Below, one piece after another: positions 11,701 through 22,800 of a DNA stretch of 64,000 bases. Location: assembly GCA_964036155.1 (NCBI GenBank), contig OZ038423.1:24381249-24445248 (forward strand), given 5' to 3'. The stretch comes from Diploscapter coronatus. Lineage: Eukaryota; Nematoda; Chromadorea; Rhabditida; Rhabditidae. Below the pieces are notes generated by a model that did no database searches, was not told the DNA's origin, and saw nothing but the letters and a program-made list of their open reading frames with translations. Made by a program: the position numbers and the translations under genes. Within the stretch, counting starts at the first letter, position 1. Each line of letters starts with the position of its first letter.

Positions 11701-13748
11701 TCGTTCGTGCCCTAAAAATGTATCGATTTTTTGAGGGAAATATGGACTTTATTTGACTTTTAAAGGGATTTATGCCAATTGTTGGATTTATATTCCAGGA
11801 ACGCATTTCTGAGAGTTTAGAGGACAATGTGTTATTTCTTCATTTTGAAGAAACTTTAGATTTCTTCTTGCATAAATCCCCCGAAAATCAAATACTGTTC
11901 CTCCCTCGAAAATTAGACTTCGAGAGACTTTTCCTAATTTTTTCAGGAGACTTTCTACTCTCTGCATGCACTGGACATTTGGAATTTTCGCCTATTTTTC
12001 TAGGATAAGATAAGACTCAGAGAAATTGGAATAAGAAGCTTTTTCTCCTATTTTTGGGTATTTTTATTTTTTATAAAAATAAAAAATGAAAAAGCTATGT
12101 CAAAATCGAGTACATTTGTTGGGTTTTGACGACTGTGTTGTTGGCGTATATTTTGGTGTTTTGGTGCAAATTCATCACATATCACACGGATCCAGCTCCG
12201 CTCCGTTCAGAGTTCACGACCTATGCCTCTTTTCAAAGATTATAAAGTAAAAAAAGAAAAAATAATAAGAAAAAAGAAAACGAAAAAAAGAAATAACTCC
12301 CTGGCCACCACATGAAAGGATAGGGGAATACTCATGATATACTGTATATACTCCTACTTTATATACCTTCCTGAAAAGTGTTGAAAAAAGAAAATTCGAG
12401 ACTTACATCGAAAATGACCTTGGTTTTGGTGACGATGCCGATCTGGCCGAACAGCGTGCCGATGAATTCCTCAGTCACGGAGGGGTCCAGATTGCCGACG
12501 TAACTGAAAATCTTTGCTATTACATTTTTTTCTTATTTTCTAAATAAAAAGTACTGATTTTCCTTTACAAAATCTCAAGACACTCCATTTCTAGTCAAAG
12601 TCCAAATGTTCTTTTTTTATTTATACGAAAATAAAAATTTCTCAAGCTTCCTGTGCGTTTTCTCTCGAGATTCTTGAAACATCAAAATACTTGAGAAATC
12701 AAATCCTAGAAAAAATGATAATCGAGATTTTCTGTACAAATTTCTCTCGATTCGAGTTTTCTATTTTTCTCTCAAACTCACAGAGTCCTGGGATCATCCG
12801 AAGTGGTTCCCATGTGGAAGCCCTCCTTCTCGGCCACCTTCGAATGTACCTTCGAGTTGTAGCCATTCGAGTCGTGCGCTTCGTACGACGTGGTACCGTA
12901 ACCGTACTTCTGTAAACGCAGGACATTTAGTTACTGTACTCTTCGGTCTTATTGGTTTTTTTTTGTTGTTGAAAATTCAGGGTTTTCCAGAATTTCTTAA
13001 GTGACCGTACTTTTGAAAAATTGAAAGATGGTCACTTTTCCGAAAAGGAAGGGTTTCTTTAATATGGACATTTCTCCAACTAACTTGCTTGGCCCAAAAA
13101 TAGATAAATTTTATGGGGAGTCAATCTCTTTAACTCCTATTTATCACCGGCTTTTTTTCCTTCACACTCCCTAACTGTTAAATCCGGTGATAAGCGCTCT
13201 TCATTGTTTTTGGAAAGGACTTTTGCTGAGGCGAGCGGGGCGCGTATCCGCGAATGGTGCAATATGAAATACATGGTGCGAGCACAGTGGTTAATCTCGC
13301 GAGTACCCTTCCTCCTTCCTCTGCAAGTCTTTCTGGGGGACAAAAGAGTACAGGAGGCCAAAGTTTTTTTTTTATTATTACTTTAAAATTTTCAAGAAAT
13401 TCTTCAATATTTTGCTATTTTTATGGCGTATACTAGCGTCACACCATGAAGGACATCATTTTTTCAAATGGCGTCAAAAGTTGCGAAACTACCTGCTCGA
13501 ACGCTAGCGGTACGCCAACATACGCCTGCAGGTGGGGTGGGGCGAGCAAGGACACCTTCAGAAACGACTCGATGCTATCTCTCAGCAACGCTACTCGATT
13601 CATGATGTTTTGAAAATGATGTCAACATTTTTGGCAATGTCAAAATTTCAATATATGCTAATTTTGCAAATTCGAAATTCCATTCGAGCCGCTTCAGGTG
13701 TCCATGCTTCAAAATTAAATTAGAGACTCTCAAACTTACGCTGGACAT
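8782..13748 (-). CDS. tiar: TIA-1/TIAR-type RNA-binding protein, three RRMs and a Gly/Gln-rich tail
   Basis: Member of the TIA-1/TIAR family of nuclear-cytoplasmic RNA-binding proteins that bind U-rich RNA, influence splicing and repress translation in stress granules. RRM1 has LYVGNLDP and [11 protein letters not shown]2 has [10 protein letters not shown] and [12 protein letters not shown]3 has SVYVGNIS and [11 protein letters not shown] and ends [13 protein letters not shown]. The tail is a Gly/Ala/Tyr-rich low-complexity region followed by [17 protein letters not shown]. Exons run 12909-12782, 12503-12407, 11711-11555, 11469-11256, 11041-10908, 10467-10421, 10198-10061, 9886-9755, 9606-9535, 9419-9379 and 8854-8782, all in phase. 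There are two possible first exons. One is Met-Ser-Ser at 13748-13740, downstream of a strong TTTTCAG acceptor at about 13790. The other is a 37-codon exon at 13603-13493, which would give 447 residues. Both join exon 2 in phase 0. The donor after RRM3 helix 1 (10421 or 10412) is the least certain junction. Confidence 0.92.
10614..10671 (-). other. Candidate cassette (poison) exon inside the RRM3 intron of the TIAR gene
   Basis: A GC-rich, codon-like 58-nt stretch lies in an otherwise AT-rich intron. It has a TTTCAG acceptor on its 5' side and a GT at its 3' end. The flanking exons join perfectly without it (NISTNCT then EDHIREAF, as in other TIA RRM3 domains). Including it continues the frame through [10 protein letters not shown] and then shifts the downstream exon, with a stop after a few codons. 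That is the behaviour expected of a nonsense-mediated-decay switch, but it could also be a chance exon-like sequence. Confidence 0.4.
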
Positions 13749-14160
13749 TTTTCCGGAAAATTAGACGAAAGTACGAACGTACCAAACTCTGAAAATAGAA
13801 ATTTTTTAAAAATCACGAAAATGAAATCGATGAAAAGGAAATGAAAGAAAACGGTGAAAGAGTGAAAACAAGTTGGTGGAAGAGGGAATTTAGCACAGTG
13901 GGGGGAAATAGATGCACGCGACGCACTCCAGATGCGGCGCGGTTCGTCGCGTACGCATAGATAAACATAGGGCGCAGACCCGTTTGATATAAAATTATCT
14001 GAAACTTGCGAAAACGAAGGTAATTTATTCCATTGCAAAGAAGTTTTTGGATAATGGGTAAGTTTTGGACATTTGTCAAAAATAATACGTTCATTATTAA
14101 AGAGCAATATCACTGATAAGGACCCGAAATTTGAGATAAGAGGGATAAAAGATAAGGACT

Positions 14161-14960
14161 TGATATATCCGAATTTCAGCATCCAAAAATGATGAAAGGG
14201 CGATTTCTTATATCCTGGTTTCAAATATCTAGGAAAAGTGTATAAAAAGAGACTTGAAATATTCACATTTCAAATGTTGGAAAGGGGTTTGATATATCCG
14301 GATCTCATATATGCAGATTTTATCGGTTCGTTTCAGTTAGCCGATTTTCCCGTTCGATCACGTGTTTTTCGAATTTGATCACATAGGTAGTCCCATTATA
14401 CCAGTGCGCATCCACTACACAGGGGAAGTTCGCAGCCTGAAAGATGATTTAATATATCCTCGGACCTAATTTACCCAGATATATGAAATCCGGGAGATTA
14501 AGGATTTTTGTGTTTTTCTCGGAAAGAAGATAAATAAATGGGCGACTTGAGAAACATAAGAGACCGAATTTGATATATCTAGGTTATATATCGATTTCCT
14601 TAAAAGGAAATTCATACGTCCCCTACCTCAAGCATAGCCTCGATAATGCCAGCAACGAAAGCAGCACAATTTATAGCTTCCTTATCTTTGGGCAGGGAAA
14701 TGAACGTGTTCACCAGCGGTTCTTTTTCCATGAGGAGATCTGAAAAGGGAATTTTTGAAATCGGCTATATAAAATTCTGGGATATATCAATTCTCCTTAC
14801 ATTGTGATGGATCATCAGTGACTCGCTCCAGCTTGTCCGCCTCTTTTCCGAACAGACTCTTCCAGACGGTGGACTTGATAAACATCAACATAGCTGAAAA
14901 TTGATATATGAAATCCCATAGAATGAGGGTTTTCATATATTCGGATTTATGAAATCCCTT
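14161..14960. repeat. Cluster of degenerate GATTTCATATATCC-type repeats in TRAPPC5 introns and 3' flank
   Basis: Variants of TTGATATATCC or GGATTTCATATATC, in both orientations, recur at about 14161, 14205, 14290-14320, 14450-14500, 14572-14600, 14758-14797 and 14902-14960. Further copies occur in introns of other genes (about 22848, 31107, 32396, 43784, 46895) and between genes (52440, 52968, 53111, 59640). Several copies are paired head to head around a short CTTTTNAAAAG-like centre. Confidence 0.5.
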
Positions 14961-15756
14961 ACGAAGCAATTTGGTCTCCCGTTTGTAACCGCGCTCTCGC
15001 AAATTCACCACGTCAAGCATTCGCACACCGACGCTCTTACCGTAGCCCTTCAATCTGAAAGAAAATAAAGTCACAGTAATCTTCGAAGAAAATCGATAAA
15101 GCTACAGTAATATTTGGAAGAAAAATCGTTAAAATTACAGTAATCCTTGTTTTTTTTTCGAATCTCTTACGTGTCATGAATGTCGTTGATGGTTTCGGCG
15201 CGTTTCTGGGCGTATTTGACGATTTCCGAGAATAGAACGGCGAAGGTCGACAGGTTGATCTGAGAAAAAGCGACTTTTTTCAGGGAAATAAGAAAAACAA
15301 ATTGAGAATTTTTCTAAATGTTTTTTATGTTGAAAATTAGATATTTACGGGACACGCTATTCTCCTCTTTCCAATTCATTCCACGCTTGAAAGAGAGGGA
15401 GTCCGTCTTTCACGCTCTGGCTTTAGCCCTCCTTCCCCCTTTTGCCTCTAGCGGCGAGGAGGAAATAGAAGGGAAAAGGAAGAGACGAAAAAGGAAGGAC
15501 GCGTAAAGTCGTGTGTGAAAGAAAGAGCTCTCCCTAATTCGCACAGCGGTAAAATGGAAAAGAGGAAAATAGCATACAGGAATATTCGAAGAAAAAGTAG
15601 GATTTTTGATCGGAAAAATGAGATTTTTCTCGAAGAATTGGTAAGATCACTTTTAACTGAAAAATCTAGAATTAACTTTTTTGATTTTTGTTTTTTACGA
15701 ACCTCAGTCTTGCCCTTGCTCAGCGACTTGTCCAGAATCCCTGTGGATTTAACCAT
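14320..15756 (-). CDS. TRAPPC5: TRAPP complex subunit 5 (TRAPPC5/Trs31)
   Basis: Core Bet3-family subunit of the TRAPP tethering complexes, which act as a guanine-nucleotide exchange factor for Rab1/Ypt1 in ER-to-Golgi traffic. Six exons (15756-15703, 15259-15171, 15054-14963, 14893-14801, 14739-14627, 14436-14320) close to 185 residues; the human protein is 188. Diagnostic stretches are LSTFAVLFSEIVKYAQ, GVRMLDVVNLRERGYKRET, STVWKSLFGKEADKLERVTD, MEKEPLVNTFISLPKDKEA, NCAAFVAGIIEAML and the terminal VDAHWYNGTTYVIKFEK. The ATG at 15756 opens exon 1 and gives the expected short N-terminus. The gene lies on the same strand as the TIAR gene, with about 530 nt between its stop and the TIAR acceptor. 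That is too far for a confident operon call. The stop is followed by a dense cluster of GATATATCC-type repeats. Confidence 0.94.
15350..15575. repeat. Imperfect fold-back (MITE-like) element in TRAPPC5 intron 1
   Basis: The pyrimidine-rich left half (CTCCTCTTTCC... CCCTCCTTCCCCC) is loosely the reverse complement of the purine-rich right half (GGAAAAGGAAGAG... GGAAAAGAGGAAA). The centre is near CTAGCGGCGAGG. It is more GC-rich than the surrounding intron. No target-site duplication could be identified by eye. Confidence 0.35.
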
Positions 15757-16820
15757 ACTGAAAAATCGCCGAGGCTACTTCTGAAAATTCGAATTTTGAA
15801 TGGAAATTTAGAAAAAATACGAAATGAGCGATTTCAAGCAAGTGTCAGAGATGCATGCGACTTACAAAATGAAGCGAGCTTTTCTTCTTCGTTTCATTTT
15901 TGGGGGCATGCTGCGATTTTTAAAATTTTCTTACGGGTTTACGCTATTTGGTTCAAAGTGCTTGAAGGTTATCGGGAAAGGTACCGAAAACACGAGGGAG
16001 CTGAAATTTCTGGTCCGAGCAGTTTCGATAATTAGAGGGACAGCGTTTTAAATTTCTTCCGATTTGCCTTGATTTCCAAACGTTTCCAACTCAACTTTTT
16101 TTCTCTACCGATTTCGAAATTTGCTAAAGTCCCCCAGTCTAGTTGGTATAAGTTTCTGAAAATCCTGATTTCTATCTAAGGTTCAATGGGAAAGCGAAAG
16201 TTTTTGGTAGACCTCGGGAAATTGGTGCGATTTCGCCTATTTGGGGTGTAATAAATTGGCGGAGAGAAGACCTCTGGGTGGACCTCGGCGCGTCACACGA
16301 CGGCCTCTTTCCGTCTCTCCCTTCTCGCTCCGCCTCGTCATGATTGTCCCCTCCCTAGGCCCTATCGACCGACTACATTTTCTGTACTTTCAATCTCCTA
16401 ACCCGAATCGAAACTGTATTTTGCGCCATATCAGTTTTGCGCCCTCTGTCCGCACCAAAAGACCGACTTTCCACAAATAACGCACAAAAATCGATTCGCC
16501 TTGCCCCCCACACTCCGCTCGCTCTCGCTACAAAAAGCGAGCACAGCGTAGAGTTTAGGCCCCCTTCATTACTCGTTTCAAACTTGTTTTTATCCGGATT
16601 TGTCTTCATTGCCAATTTTCCTATGTGCCATTTTCTTCTAGTTCTATTCTCCGAGAAATTCGGAGCACTTTGATACCGATTTTCATGAGTTTTTCAAAGT
16701 GCAACGTTGTGCAATTCGCTTTTGAAATTAGCATTTTAGTGTTTGGTTTTAAGCCACATAAAAGAGTTGATCGATTGAAGATTTTCATTTCTATCTTCCC
16801 AGCTCGAAAAGTAGCTTGTG
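15757..16820. promoter_or_regulatory. Divergent intergenic region between TRAPPC5 and the MATH scaffold gene
   Basis: This 1.06-kb gap separates two genes transcribed away from each other, so it should hold both promoters. A GC-rich block at about 16250-16360 and a CGCTCGCTCTCGC/AAGCGAGC inverted pair at about 16516-16542 stand out from AT-rich DNA. A TATCTTCCCAG acceptor ends at 16800, shortly before the ATG at 16821, and may be the trans-splice site of the plus-strand gene. The open frames inside show no conserved sequence. Confidence 0.45.
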
Positions 16821-19800
16821 ATGCTGTCTTTGCAAGTTCGACGGAAATTGATCACCGGACCAAGTTTCAGCAACCAAATCAAGTGCGCGCGCATCCAAGT
16901 GTATGAGAAGTTGGTCGGACCGAAGAAGGACCGCATTGAACTTGATCCGGTGAACAGCAACCAGGGAAAGAGGATGGGCGCCAACGAGCCTGTCGGCACC
17001 AAGCTGCCCGACAAAAATGAGCAGGTACGGTCGGAAATTCTGGGACGTGTTCTGGGGTGTTTTCCGAAAAAGATATACGCTTTTTTTAAAAATATTTTTA
17101 TAGGGCGTCATTTGTATTTTTTTTTTAAATTACGCCCCTGAAATTTTCAGGTTACGCCTCTTAACACCCCTAATTTTTAAATTTCCAGATGAGCAGTAGC
17201 TCTGAGCAGCAAGGAGCGGCATCTCAGCCTCAACCGACTTCTGCAATGCCGTCGAGTCATAGGGGCGTCGCCCACAAGAGGAGGGTGTCCGTCGGCTGTC
17301 AGACCGAGAACGTCTTCTACGGCGGCATCAACACCAATTTTGGTAGGGTTAAAATCGATCGTTTGAAAATAACGAAAACAGCTCTAGAGTTTTTTAATAA
17401 AAATTTCAGGCCGCGTCTCCACCCAACCCCGTCCCGCGATGCCTCTCCAGCAATCGACTGCCCAACAGTCCTCCAATCAGGCCTCAGCATCGAGTGAAGT
17501 CAAGACGGAAGATGCAACGCTGAGGGTCACCATCAACGACTTCTCCAAACTCAACGACACCGTCTGTTCGGAGAGCAAAGTCGTCAATGGGGTGCCTTGG
17601 TGGGCGAAAGCTTTTTTCTATAGAAAACTAAAGAAAAAACATGAAAATCTACTAAATAGAAAATTGTTTCGACAGAAATTTAAAATTCTTTTTGTAGGAA
17701 ATGCTAAAAAGTTGAAAACCTGCAGTCGAGTAGATTTTCTTTATGCGAATTTGATTTTCGAATTTTGAGGCGTATTATGGTGATGCCGAAACAGCACACG
17801 GTGAATAAGCGCAACCAGAAATGCATGGGCTTCTTCCTTCAATGCTGTCCGGAGTCGACTTACTCGGAGTAAGATAATATTACCCAATTAGTGATTTAAT
17901 TATCCTAACTTGAGTGCCTGGTCGGTCCACGCCACAGCCGAGATGAGAATGTTAGCCCACCTCCCCACACAACCCCACTTCACCAGAAAAACCACCCACA
18001 CCTACACGTCGAAAGAGAACGACTGGGGCTACAGCTGCTTCATGACATGGGCGGTAAGAATGAAGAATCAAACATGAGTATATTTAGAAGAACGAGTTGC
18101 TGTAGCTCTTGCCCCAACTGATTGAATTTAGGACATCGTGGACGAATCGCAAGGCTACATCAAGAACGACAAAGTAACCCTGGAGATCACCGTCAAAGCT
18201 GAACCGCCCAAGAACATGATGTATGCAAGAATTTGTTGACGGTTGAAAACAAGCGATTGTTGCTGACTAGCATCATAAACGTAGTCTAAATCCGCATTTT
18301 CAAACGTTCTACCTGATTCTACACTCAGTCATTGAAAAGTAAGATTCTTCAGGAACCGCGAGGAGTTTTGTCGGGTGATCGTCAAGTGGTACGATCTGGC
18401 CGAGATGCAGTTGTCGAGGTAAATTTCAAGTTCGAACTAAAATTTCTAACTTCGAACCCAAGTCTGAGGTTAAATAAAATTTGAATTTTCAGGGGTCAGA
18501 TAGATCTATCGATAGAGGCCAACAATCAGGCGCTCAAGTTCTGCAAGGACAAAGACAAAGAGACTAAGGAGAAACTCGAGCAGCAGAAGGAGCGAATCGT
18601 CAACCAGAAACTCCTCGAGAGTATACAGAGGATCGAGAAAGGTCGAATAGAAAGAGATCGCTTTCAGAAAGTGGTCTTTTTTGGAATAAAATTTTTATCT
18701 CTTCTGAGAAATTCCAAAAATGATCTTTTCTGAGAAAATTGAAATTTTAGAAGGAATTTTGATTATTTTTCAACCATTTGTTCAGGCAAAGATGCGCCCA
18801 AAACCACGGAGGCATTGAAGCCGACTTCCCTGAGGCAGGCTTTGACAGGCGCACAGGTACAAAATAAGAAAAAAGATTATGCTCAATTAAAAAAAAAAAA
18901 AAATTGAACCGAAAGAATAAAACTAGCAAAAATTTCAGAAAACACTAAGTGGAAAGATGACGGGAAAAGCGGGCAAAAAAGGCAGAGCCATGGTCGCCGT
19001 GCAACAGATGAAGAAGAAGAAGGATGGGTTAGTTTTCGGAAGCTCGGATAAAAATCGATAAGAACTTTGATAAGCAAAATGATAGAAGGTTGAAGTTTTT
19101 GATAAAAACGGTAAAATTCCTAGAAACGCCCAAAATCAGACGCCCCAGAATCAGCAGAACCCGGGTCAGAAGCAGGACGTGAAGAAGGAGGGAAGTGAAC
19201 AGAAGGATGATAAGAACTCCAATCCCAACCAGCTTGCCCATCACGGACAGCCGGAGAACAAAGAGGAGGTGGGTCGAAAAAATTATATAAATTATTGCTC
19301 TTAAAATTTATGAAAGGATGTTCTACTGTTCTGGCCAAACGAAGTGGAAGGTCGTATATTGAAGAAAAAAAAATAGGGAGAAAGGGCGAGAAAGCCAGAG
19401 GAAATTGCGTACTAATTTTTCTTTCCATTGTCGCCCGCTGACTCACCTTTCTCTGCGCTCTAGCCTTCCTTCGTGCATAGGTCGTGACGCGCATTTTTCG
19501 CAAAGTGCTTTTTAACACAAGAACTCACTTTATTTGACCTACACGATAGAACATCAAAATCTTGATTTTTTTTTTTGGGAAAAAATTTCGATTTTTTAAG
19601 TGTTCTAGAGAATTTTTGGACGAGGTTCGAGAACAAGGAAAAATCGAAAATTCTAGTTGTGTTGAGAACATCTTGAAAAGGATTCTAGAACATATAGATT
19701 TTGAAATCCTGACACATGGTACAGAAATTGAAGGAAGTGATTAACTCTATAATTTTCGCATGTTGATTAACATTTAGTTGCTTGAGCTCTGGGCTTGAAA

Positions 19801-22800
19801 ATTTCGCATTTTTATGAGTGGGTACCCTTTTGCACTGATTTTTGTAACTTTGTAAAATGCACTCTTTTATTTTTGCACTTGCATCCCAATTTTTTCAGAG
19901 ACTCGGGTCAAATTCGGGAACTTCTGGTAGCAAAAGTAAGAGGAACAAGGACAAGAAGGGGACCGATAAAAGTGCGGCGGATCAGCAAAATACACCCGTT
20001 TTCGAGGAGGCTGAGGGTGAAAAATTCGAAAATTTCGAAAATGCGCCCCTCCCGGAACACAAGGTGTCGCTCGCCTCGCCCTACTGCGTCCAGTCCACGT
20101 CATACGACAAAAGTTCACCCGGTTTAAAGTTTTTTCGAAAATTCGAAATTTTTTGGATGAAAAATGCATGGAAAAGCGAATGTTTTGTTGAAAAATGCTA
20201 GAAAATTCGATTTTTATCGAAAGTGCTTGCATTTGCATGGAATTCGCATTTTTGTGGTTCCAGGTCAAAACATGACTTCTGAGCAAGCCAACTGCCCCTG
20301 CTTTGCCTGTCATCCTGAGCAGTCCTCTGCGTTCTACGCGAGTCTGACCGCAACTCGAACCGCGACACGTACGACGATTGTCCATGAACAGGGCACCCTG
20401 TCCTACATGAAGACGATTTGTGACGGAGAACAGGATCCCAATTGCGTGGAGAAATGCGACTGCATCACCTGTCAGGTATTTTTTGAGAACGGGGTAAAAA
20501 CGGAATATTTTGAAAAAGATAAAGAAAATAGGAGATTTGTGAAACGTTTTTAAACGAGTTACATATAAAGTGGAAGATTTTGTAATTTTCTATATAGTAA
20601 CACTGGAAATCTTCTTTTGAAAGGCTGCGTAGAGAAAATGGTGAATTTCCGAGAGATCGTTAAAAAAGCTACTGAAAACGGGGTTTTTGTAAATGAATGA
20701 ATTTTTTCGAGAAGGCGCACTTGAACATGTTTTAGTTAGAAGAAGCCACTACTCGATTGTCGAGAATGGGTCCCAGCCGATTCGCCAATTCTGATACGGA
20801 AAACGGCCCGCCGCATGTCTCGCGTGAACGCCACAACACTTACACTGTGATTGTAAATGCCGTCATTCAGACAATTTTGATGTTTTTGCTTGAAGCACCT
20901 TCAGTTTGCTTTTGCATCAGCACACTTTCCTTTTTCGGTTTTCTAGTTTGTCTTTCCTAACAAAAGCTCTAAAAATGTGTATCAAGCTTGAAGAAATCCA
21001 GAAACGTTAGAATTTCAAAAAACTAACATGATGATCTGCAACTTGAAATGTTTCAGATCACGGAGGAAAGCAACGACAATAATTTGGAGAAGGGCGAGGA
21101 CCAGGGCGAGCTAACGGACAACGAAGGCGACTACGAGGAGAGAACGGGCGAGCTGCACGACTTTGCTGATTGTCCCCATGATGAGTGGCCGAGTGCCTCA
21201 TCTGGAGATGAAGACGAGGAAGACGAGGAGTGCGGGGACGAAGATGACACTGATTATGAACAGGAGGGCGAGGGTGAGATTTTCTATTTGTTTATTTTTT
21301 GGAAACCTTGAAAAATCAAATTTCGTTGAAAAAAAGTTTTAAAAAGTGCAGGAAATATTGGATTTTAATAAAAGGAGATAACATTTTGAAAGAAGGTGTT
21401 TTCTGTAACAATAAAGAAAAATTTGAAAAAAAGCATTCCAGACATCCAAGTGGAAACGTCCTCTGTCGAGGTCCAGACGGATGAGGTCTTTCCCGATCTT
21501 CTGCCACTTCAGCCCCAAGACATTCAACAGCAACAAAGTTACCAGGCAAATCAGGACGTCGTTCAGACTAGGACTAGGGTAAGAAAGCAATTTCGTTACC
21601 TCTGAAAAATGACTTCGAATTTGAAAATCTTGAAGATTTCATTCTTTAATAGAGAACTAGCGGATTTTGCAATGAACTAGATTTTCAAGATTTTACAAGA
21701 AGAAATAATTGATGTAGTGTGGTTACTGTACAATTTTGTGGTAGTCAAGAATCGGATTTCTGGAGAGTTCATTTTTTCAAAAAAAAAAAAAAAGAACTTT
21801 CCAAAAGTCCAAAGAATGTCATCTTTAAGAAAAAAAATGGACAGTAACCGCATTGCAGAAATCGAGCCACCATCGCTATGAGTTTCCTCTGTTGATTTGC
21901 GGTGAATTAACTGAATTGCAGCGCAACGCGGGCGGTCCGCCCAGATTCAAGGAGTCCTACCCTGGAGATTTGGGAACAGACGTGGACGCGGACGACGAAC
22001 AGGCCATTCAGACATTCGACGATGATAATCAGGTTATCATCGTACAGCAAATCGAGGCTGTAGGATCATTTTTGGCAAATCATTCTATTTGAATTTGTAC
22101 ATTTTTGAAAGCATAAATTTGCTATTTTTGAGTATTTATTCGCTTCTGTTGCAAAACGAATTATAATAGAAAAGCACTTTTCCTTTAAAAAAACGAGAAA
22201 TTTTGACGAAAATTGTCTGTCAAAAACGATTGAAAATATCGAATTAAAACATTTAGATGGAAGAACAACTCTCCGAAGAGGAAGCGAGAAGAATCAAGGA
22301 GTTTGTGGACCTGCATTTCTCGATGGATAAGTCCGTTTTTCCGGTTGACATGAAAGTGACCGACGAAATGATGGCAACGGTCTCGATGACTGTTAACAAT
22401 CTCATGCAGGAAAAACTCCAGATGATCAATGATGTAAGTGGGAGCAAAATTTTGGAACTGACAGGAAAATGAGGACTTGAGAACATTTTTTGGGGGAAAT
22501 TTAGTTATTTGAGAAAATGAACAGAAGTTATAGAAGAGGGAAAATTTAGAATTTAGGCAATGGATCTTTGGGAATATAGAAATTGAAAGGGTACTTTAGC
22601 TTTCTACTTCAGAATGACTATATTGGCAATTTAAAAAGAAAAAAAACGGGAGAAATCGCAGAAATTGAAAAAGCATCCGGATTACTGTAATTTTCCAATT
22701 TCTCGTTTCAGGACCACGGCATGTGTTGCCTTGCGGCGGGCCTGTTCTACGTGATCGCCAAACGAGTCGTCGAGTCCTCGACAGCATTCGTCTCCATCGT

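Noticed and set aside
13736..14266. 176-codon minus-strand open frame
   Set aside because: Spans the gap between TRAPPC5 and TIAR exons, has low-complexity Phe/Ile/Ser content and no family features.
15688..16051. Overlapping plus-strand frames of 115 and 75 codons opposite TRAPPC5 exon 1
   Set aside because: Shadow of the antisense exon plus promoter DNA; no conserved motif or splice context.
19867..20385. 172-codon minus-strand frame
   Set aside because: Antisense shadow of two well-supported MATH-scaffold exons.
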